Shown here piece by piece: positions 61,701 through 64,000 of a stretch of DNA of 64,000 nucleotides (position 1 is the first letter of the stretch; every line of letters begins with the position of its first letter). Below the pieces are notes generated by a model, which was given only the letters and a program-made list of their open reading frames with translations, did no database searches and was not told the DNA's origin. Made by a program: the position numbers and the translations under genes. This stretch comes from Variovorax paradoxus (GTDB taxonomy: Bacteria; Pseudomonadota; Gammaproteobacteria; Burkholderiales; Burkholderiaceae_C): contig NZ_JAUSXG010000001.1 in the NCBI RefSeq assembly GCF_030815855.1, forward strand, positions 2,418,001 through 2,482,000. Direction: 5' to 3'.

Positions 61701-61860
61701 TGCGCCCTCGCCCGTGGTCGGCCGGGTCATGGTGGGCGACACCTTCCGCGACGTGGTGATCGGCGCCAACCCCGATTCGTTCCTGAGCCCGAAGGGCGCG
61801 GCGGTCAAGACCGCCTTCACGCAGCCCAAGGGCCGCGTCTACTGGTTCATCCAGAAGTAA
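58750..61860 (+). CDS. pilY1: type IV pilus tip adhesin/biogenesis protein PilY1
   Basis: A 1036-residue exported protein with signal peptide to AAQAE. The N-terminal third has a von Willebrand A-like fold (NVLFVVDNTANW, then FKVGVMMFSE and IYISNGAAQDN); the C-terminal half is the PilY1 beta-propeller (VVVFYGANDGVLRAVNG, RGGRLVYAFDVSNPTAPILKW). The calcium-binding DxDxD loop common in this half is not evident by eye. It supports pilus extension and adhesion and sits at the pilus tip. Confidence 0.9.
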   Translation: MKKNFFRPLWAAALLMLSLSAAQAEDIDLFVGYNQTVADAPNVLFVVDNTANWTPMFAAEMNALASAFESLPTGKFKVGVMMFSETGGGNSNVDGAYLRAGVRLMDDATKAKYGTMIRNLDVSADKSNGGKAGKMMAEVYRYLAGQAPMAGNNKLKADYTGNVSTYGSGKNESAGSVASRAIWALPGNPLNAFGGTTYNAPNTANCIGTYVIYISNGAAQDNSSDTTTSTNALRTAGGTTTTIPLSPSGSQDNVADEWAKFLQSSMGVKVYTVETATASGGQGPGWSALLKSMAGQSKGEYYDLSAKVDLGLALKEALDDIFSKIQSVNSVFSSVSLPVSVNTQGTYLNQVFVGMFRPDDSAYPRWNGNLKQYKLGLDSSNQLILQDAAGANAINNQTGFIAPCARSFWTPAPSDTDAYWSFRPAGDCLGKEAAESPDGNVVEKGAQGYMLRQVLTADRNVQTCAPGNCSILTSFSTGNTAGITAAALGAQSDAERATLIEWLRGLDNKGDERTDSTGKPLTSTTAMRPSVHGDVVHSRPVAINYGTDAAPQVVVFYGANDGVLRAVNGNQSAAIGSAAPGSELWAFVPPEFYGSIKRLYANTTRISFPGVPVSVGATAPKPYGMDGAMAAYRQGTSAWLYASMRRGGRLVYAFDVSNPTAPILKWRRGCPNQDNDVGCDTGANDMSGIGQTWSAPKIVKSAGYGAGSTPMVMFGGGYDKCEDVDTTDPTKACGTAAKGNKVYVLDASTGDVLKTFTTDRAVTGEVTIVNDSAGLAKIAYAADLGGNVYRIAIGAAAPGSWTMTKIASLGCATTTATCTPNRKFMFGPDVVEDNGLYVLLLGSGDREKPLRSYAAALGVSNRFYMMVDKPADATWLTSESSNCDGNSLLCHGSLLAITGTDAPTPTALAAKKGWYLVLAAGEQVVTSSVTAYGNTTFNTHTPTNPAVSQSCRADLGTANVYNLSYLNATGQNGARFQNVVGGGLAPSPVVGRVMVGDTFRDVVIGANPDSFLSPKGAAVKTAFTQPKGRVYWFIQK

Positions 61861-61861
61861 G

Positions 61862-62383
61862 GTGCGCAAGGTGCGGATAACGAAGGGCATGCGCGCACGC
61901 GGCTTCACGCTCGTCGAGCTGATGGTCACCATCGTAGTGCTGGTGGTGCTGGTGTCGGTGGCCGTGCCCTCCTTCGACAACATCCGGCTTTCGAGCCGCT
62001 TGACCTCCTACTCGACCGATCTCGTGGCCGGCAGCCAGCTGGCCCGGAGCGAAGCCATCAAGCGCAATGCGGCGGTGACGCTGTGCGCCTCGTCCAACGG
62101 CACGGCCTGCGCCACCAACGGCCAGTGGGAAGCCGGCTGGATCGTCATCAGCAACGGCGGGCAAGTCATCCAGAAGCAGCCCGCCACCGCCAGCGGCTAC
62201 CAGATGCGCGACAGCGGCGGCCTCAGCGCCCTCTCCTTCGAGGCCACCGGGGTGGGCGGTACCGCGGCCAACATCACGATCTGCCGGGCCACTCCCCTGG
62301 GTAACCAGGAGCGGGTGGTCAAGATCAGTGCCACGGGACGCTCCTCGATCACGCGAACCAACGCAGGCAGCTGCGGTGCGTGA
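61862..62383 (+). CDS. GspH/FimT-family minor pilin
   Basis: A 173-residue pseudopilin: ARG|FTLVELMVTIVVLVVLVSVAVPSF, then the GspH core with LVAGSQLARSEAIKRNAAVTLC and ICRATPLGNQERVVKISATGR near the end. Internal Cys residues can pair. A GTG at 61862 starts 2 bases after the pilY1 stop; a later ATG at 61889 gives a shorter leader. FimT/FimU-type proteins complete the minor pilin set; in some bacteria they bind DNA. Confidence 0.84.
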   Translation: MRKVRITKGMRARGFTLVELMVTIVVLVVLVSVAVPSFDNIRLSSRLTSYSTDLVAGSQLARSEAIKRNAAVTLCASSNGTACATNGQWEAGWIVISNGGQVIQKQPATASGYQMRDSGGLSALSFEATGVGGTAANITICRATPLGNQERVVKISATGRSSITRTNAGSCGA

Positions 62384-62504
62384 GTGAGTGAGGTCTTTTT
62401 TGTGCGATCCTCGGCGACGCGGACAATAGTGCACTAATGCAGCCTTCAGGACTGCCAGTTCACGCCGCTTTTCGGCCGTCGCATCAGTAAATACGCTTCA
62501 TTTC

Positions 62505-63347
62505 ATGGAACACCAGTTGGACTGGGCACTTGCCGCCTGCGCCCGCATCCTGCGGCCGGTGGTGAGGCTCGCCCTGGCCATGGGGGTGAAGCATCCGCAC
62601 CTGGAAGTCTTGCTGCGCGACCTGCTGCTGGAAGAAGCCAAGCGCTCCTGGCGCAAGCAGGGCGTGTCAAAGCCGAACATCAGCCAGCTGTCGGTCACGA
62701 CCGGGCTGAACCGCAAGGCCGTGACGGCCAAGGTTCGCGAAACCGTCGACGCCCTGCCCCACACCGAAATATCAGCCGCGGCGAAGACCTTCACGCTGTG
62801 GTTGCAGATGGTGTCGGAAAACCATGCCTACCAGCGGCTGCCGATCACCGCCGACGGCGAGGACATGCCCTCGTTCGAAACCGTGGCCAGGCTCGGCAGC
62901 CGCGGCAATGTGCACCACCGCACCATCCTCGACGAGCTGGTGCGCCTGAACATGGCGGCCGAGCAGAACGGCTGCGCCGAGCTCAAGGTCGACGGCTTCG
63001 TGCCCGAGGGCGACCTGCAGTCGATGCTGGCGTTTCTGGGCGACAACGGCCGCGACCACCTGCTGGCCGCGGTGTCCAACACCCTCGGCGAGCAGCCCCG
63101 CATGCTCGAGCGCGCGGTGTTTGCGCGCGGCCTGGAGCTGGAAGATTGCGAAAATATCCATCAACTGGTGCGCGAACGCTGGTCCGCACTGCACCATGAA
63201 CTGGCGGGCGAGATGACGCGCGCCGTCGACCGGGCTCCGAGCGGCGCCAAAGGGCGCATCCGGGTTGGCATCTACACGTATTATGAAGACGACGCGGCGC
63301 CGCTGGTGCCAGGCGTCGCCCCCCAGCGGGAAGAGAAGACACCATGA
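62505..63347 (+). CDS. DUF6502-family protein
   Basis: A 280-residue protein of the DUF6502 family, common in Betaproteobacteria. A helix-turn-helix-like segment (ISQLSVTTGLNRKAVTAKVR, about residues 59-78) suggests DNA binding; the rest is helical and has no catalytic motif. Function is unknown. Its stop overlaps the ATG of a DUF5666 lipoprotein gene (ATGA at 63344-63347), so it may control it. Confidence 0.82.
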   Translation: MEHQLDWALAACARILRPVVRLALAMGVKHPHLEVLLRDLLLEEAKRSWRKQGVSKPNISQLSVTTGLNRKAVTAKVRETVDALPHTEISAAAKTFTLWLQMVSENHAYQRLPITADGEDMPSFETVARLGSRGNVHHRTILDELVRLNMAAEQNGCAELKVDGFVPEGDLQSMLAFLGDNGRDHLLAAVSNTLGEQPRMLERAVFARGLELEDCENIHQLVRERWSALHHELAGEMTRAVDRAPSGAKGRIRVGIYTYYEDDAAPLVPGVAPQREEKTP

Positions 63348-64000
63348 AAAATCACTGCCGATGGATGCGCGGCATCCTCTTTGCAGGAGCCATCGCCTTG
63401 CTGCTCTCGTGCGGGGGCGGGGGCGGTGGTGGAGGTTCCGCAAGCAGCGTGGGCGTTGGCAGCGGCACCGCCGCGGGCAGTTCGGGCGACAACTCGGCCG
63501 GTACGGGCACGGGTGGTGGTAGCGGCACAGGCACCGCGGGCGGAGCCGATGGTTCGGGTGGCACCGGCAGCACTGGCAGCGCGGGCGGCACGAGCGGTGG
63601 CACCGACGGCACGAGCACGGCCGGCAATGGCAGCGGCGACGGCGTGGGATCGGGCGGCACCGGCGTGAGCACGGCCGACGCGACCGGCGTCGGCTCCGTG
63701 GGTGGGCTGGGCAGCATCATCTTGAACGGCGTGCGGTACAAGACCTACCCGGAAGCCCCTGATGGCATCGCCCCCGCCAATTTCAGTCTCGAAGACACCA
63801 GCGAGCTGCAGATCGGCATGAGCGTGCGCATTGCCGGCAAGATCGACAGCGAGTTCACCGCCGCGACGGCGCAGCAGGTCGTTTCGGCTGCCGAATTGCG
63901 CGGTGCGGTGTCGACCATCAATGTCGGGGCCGGCAGCTTCGTGGTGATGGGCACCACCGTCTCTACCGACAACGCGACCGTGTGGAGTGGCGCGACCGGC
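63344..64000 (+). CDS. DUF5666-type lipoprotein, N-terminal part
   Basis: The first 219 residues lie in the window and the frame stays open to base 64000. The signal (AGAIALLLSC) ends in a lipobox; the next 100 residues are a Gly/Ser/Thr-rich low-complexity stalk. A beta-rich repeat with VGSVGGLGSIILNGVRYKT, then LRGAVSTINVGAGSFVVMG, matches DUF5666. Such proteins probably display repeated barrel units at the cell surface. It is co-translated with the DUF6502 gene. Confidence 0.8.
   Translation, partial: MKNHCRWMRGILFAGAIALLLSCGGGGGGGGSASSVGVGSGTAAGSSGDNSAGTGTGGGSGTGTAGGADGSGGTGSTGSAGGTSGGTDGTSTAGNGSGDGVGSGGTGVSTADATGVGSVGGLGSIILNGVRYKTYPEAPDGIAPANFSLEDTSELQIGMSVRIAGKIDSEFTAATAQQVVSAAELRGAVSTINVGAGSFVVMGTTVSTDNATVWSGATG

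Noticed and set aside
58600..61983. Open frame of over 1100 codons on the minus strand opposite pilY1
   Set aside because: It is antisense to a protein with clear PilY1 domains, is rich in Arg, Gly, Ala and His and matches no family. Such frames are a by-product of high-GC codon use.
63420..63720. Possible repeat array or CRISPR-like sequence
   Set aside because: The repetition comes from Gly, Ser and Thr codons within one reading frame; there are no fixed-length repeats and spacers.

Overview
The window looks like chromosomal DNA of a high-GC betaproteobacterium of the Comamonadaceae, most likely Variovorax or a close relative. Three things point there: many Bug-type periplasmic receptors without their membrane partners, type IV minor-pilin and nitrite-assimilation loci of Burkholderiales type, and long GC-rich antisense open frames. 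Most of the window is catabolic accessory DNA. No rRNA, tRNA, IS element, phage gene or CRISPR array was seen.

Region 1 (1-7972) is a non-phosphorylating L-fucose-type operon on the minus strand. It runs from a porin through a lactonase, an ABC sugar importer (ATPase, permease, binding protein) and L-fuconate dehydratase to an SDR cut off by the window edge. It is divergent from a FadR-type GntR regulator, and the gap holds repeated TGGCnTnACCA-like sites. Region 2 (8087-13500) holds a DUF4124-glutaredoxin protein, an EF-G-like GTPase, a PL10-type pectate lyase lipoprotein and an allene-oxide-cyclase-barrel-like lipoprotein, followed by a decayed amidohydrolase tail. Region 3 (13926-18843) is a LysR-regulated tartrate-type operon: DHDPS-family enzyme, Bug receptor, SDR and D(-)-tartrate dehydratase. 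The last gene is broken by one extra base.

Region 4 (19249-35686) is a large acyl-CoA catabolic island. It contains a cysteine-less Ltp2-like thiolase fold protein coupled to a DUF35 protein, a CaiB-type CoA transferase, an AraC regulator, two Bug receptors, an SCP2-type thiolase, a MaoC pair, acyl-CoA dehydrogenase, two acyl-CoA ligases, two hotdog thioesterases, a 2,4-dienoyl-CoA-reductase-like SDR and a PaaG-like isomerase. The gene set implies CoA activation, dehydrogenation, hydration and carbon-carbon cleavage of a bulky or unsaturated carboxylate; the substrate cannot be named. Region 5 (35717-43020) pairs a LacI regulator with a TRAP transporter, a VOC protein, a form IV RuBisCO-like protein and a DUF1537 acid-sugar kinase. 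This resembles the phosphorylating 3-oxo-isoapionate branch of D-apiose catabolism.

Region 6 (43021-49761) is nitrite assimilation: nirB, nirD, a uroporphyrinogen methyltransferase, an FNT channel and a PP2C/kinase fusion. It sits behind a candidate sigma-54 promoter and a hairpin-rich leader. Region 7 (49837-52511) is an arsenic operon (arsR, arsI-like, arsC, acr3) ending in the remnant of arsH. Region 8 (52628-55701) has a membrane protein, an AraC regulator divergent from a secreted alpha/beta hydrolase, and two small hydrophilic proteins. Region 9 (55995-62383) is a type IV minor pilin operon (pilE, pilV, pilW, pilX, pilY1, fimT-like). The window ends with a DUF6502 protein translationally coupled to a DUF5666 lipoprotein that runs off the edge.

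A common thread, by inference, is plant cell-wall chemistry. L-fucose, apiose and pectate are all components of pectic polysaccharides, and modules for each lie within about 43 kb, which fits a root- or litter-associated lifestyle.
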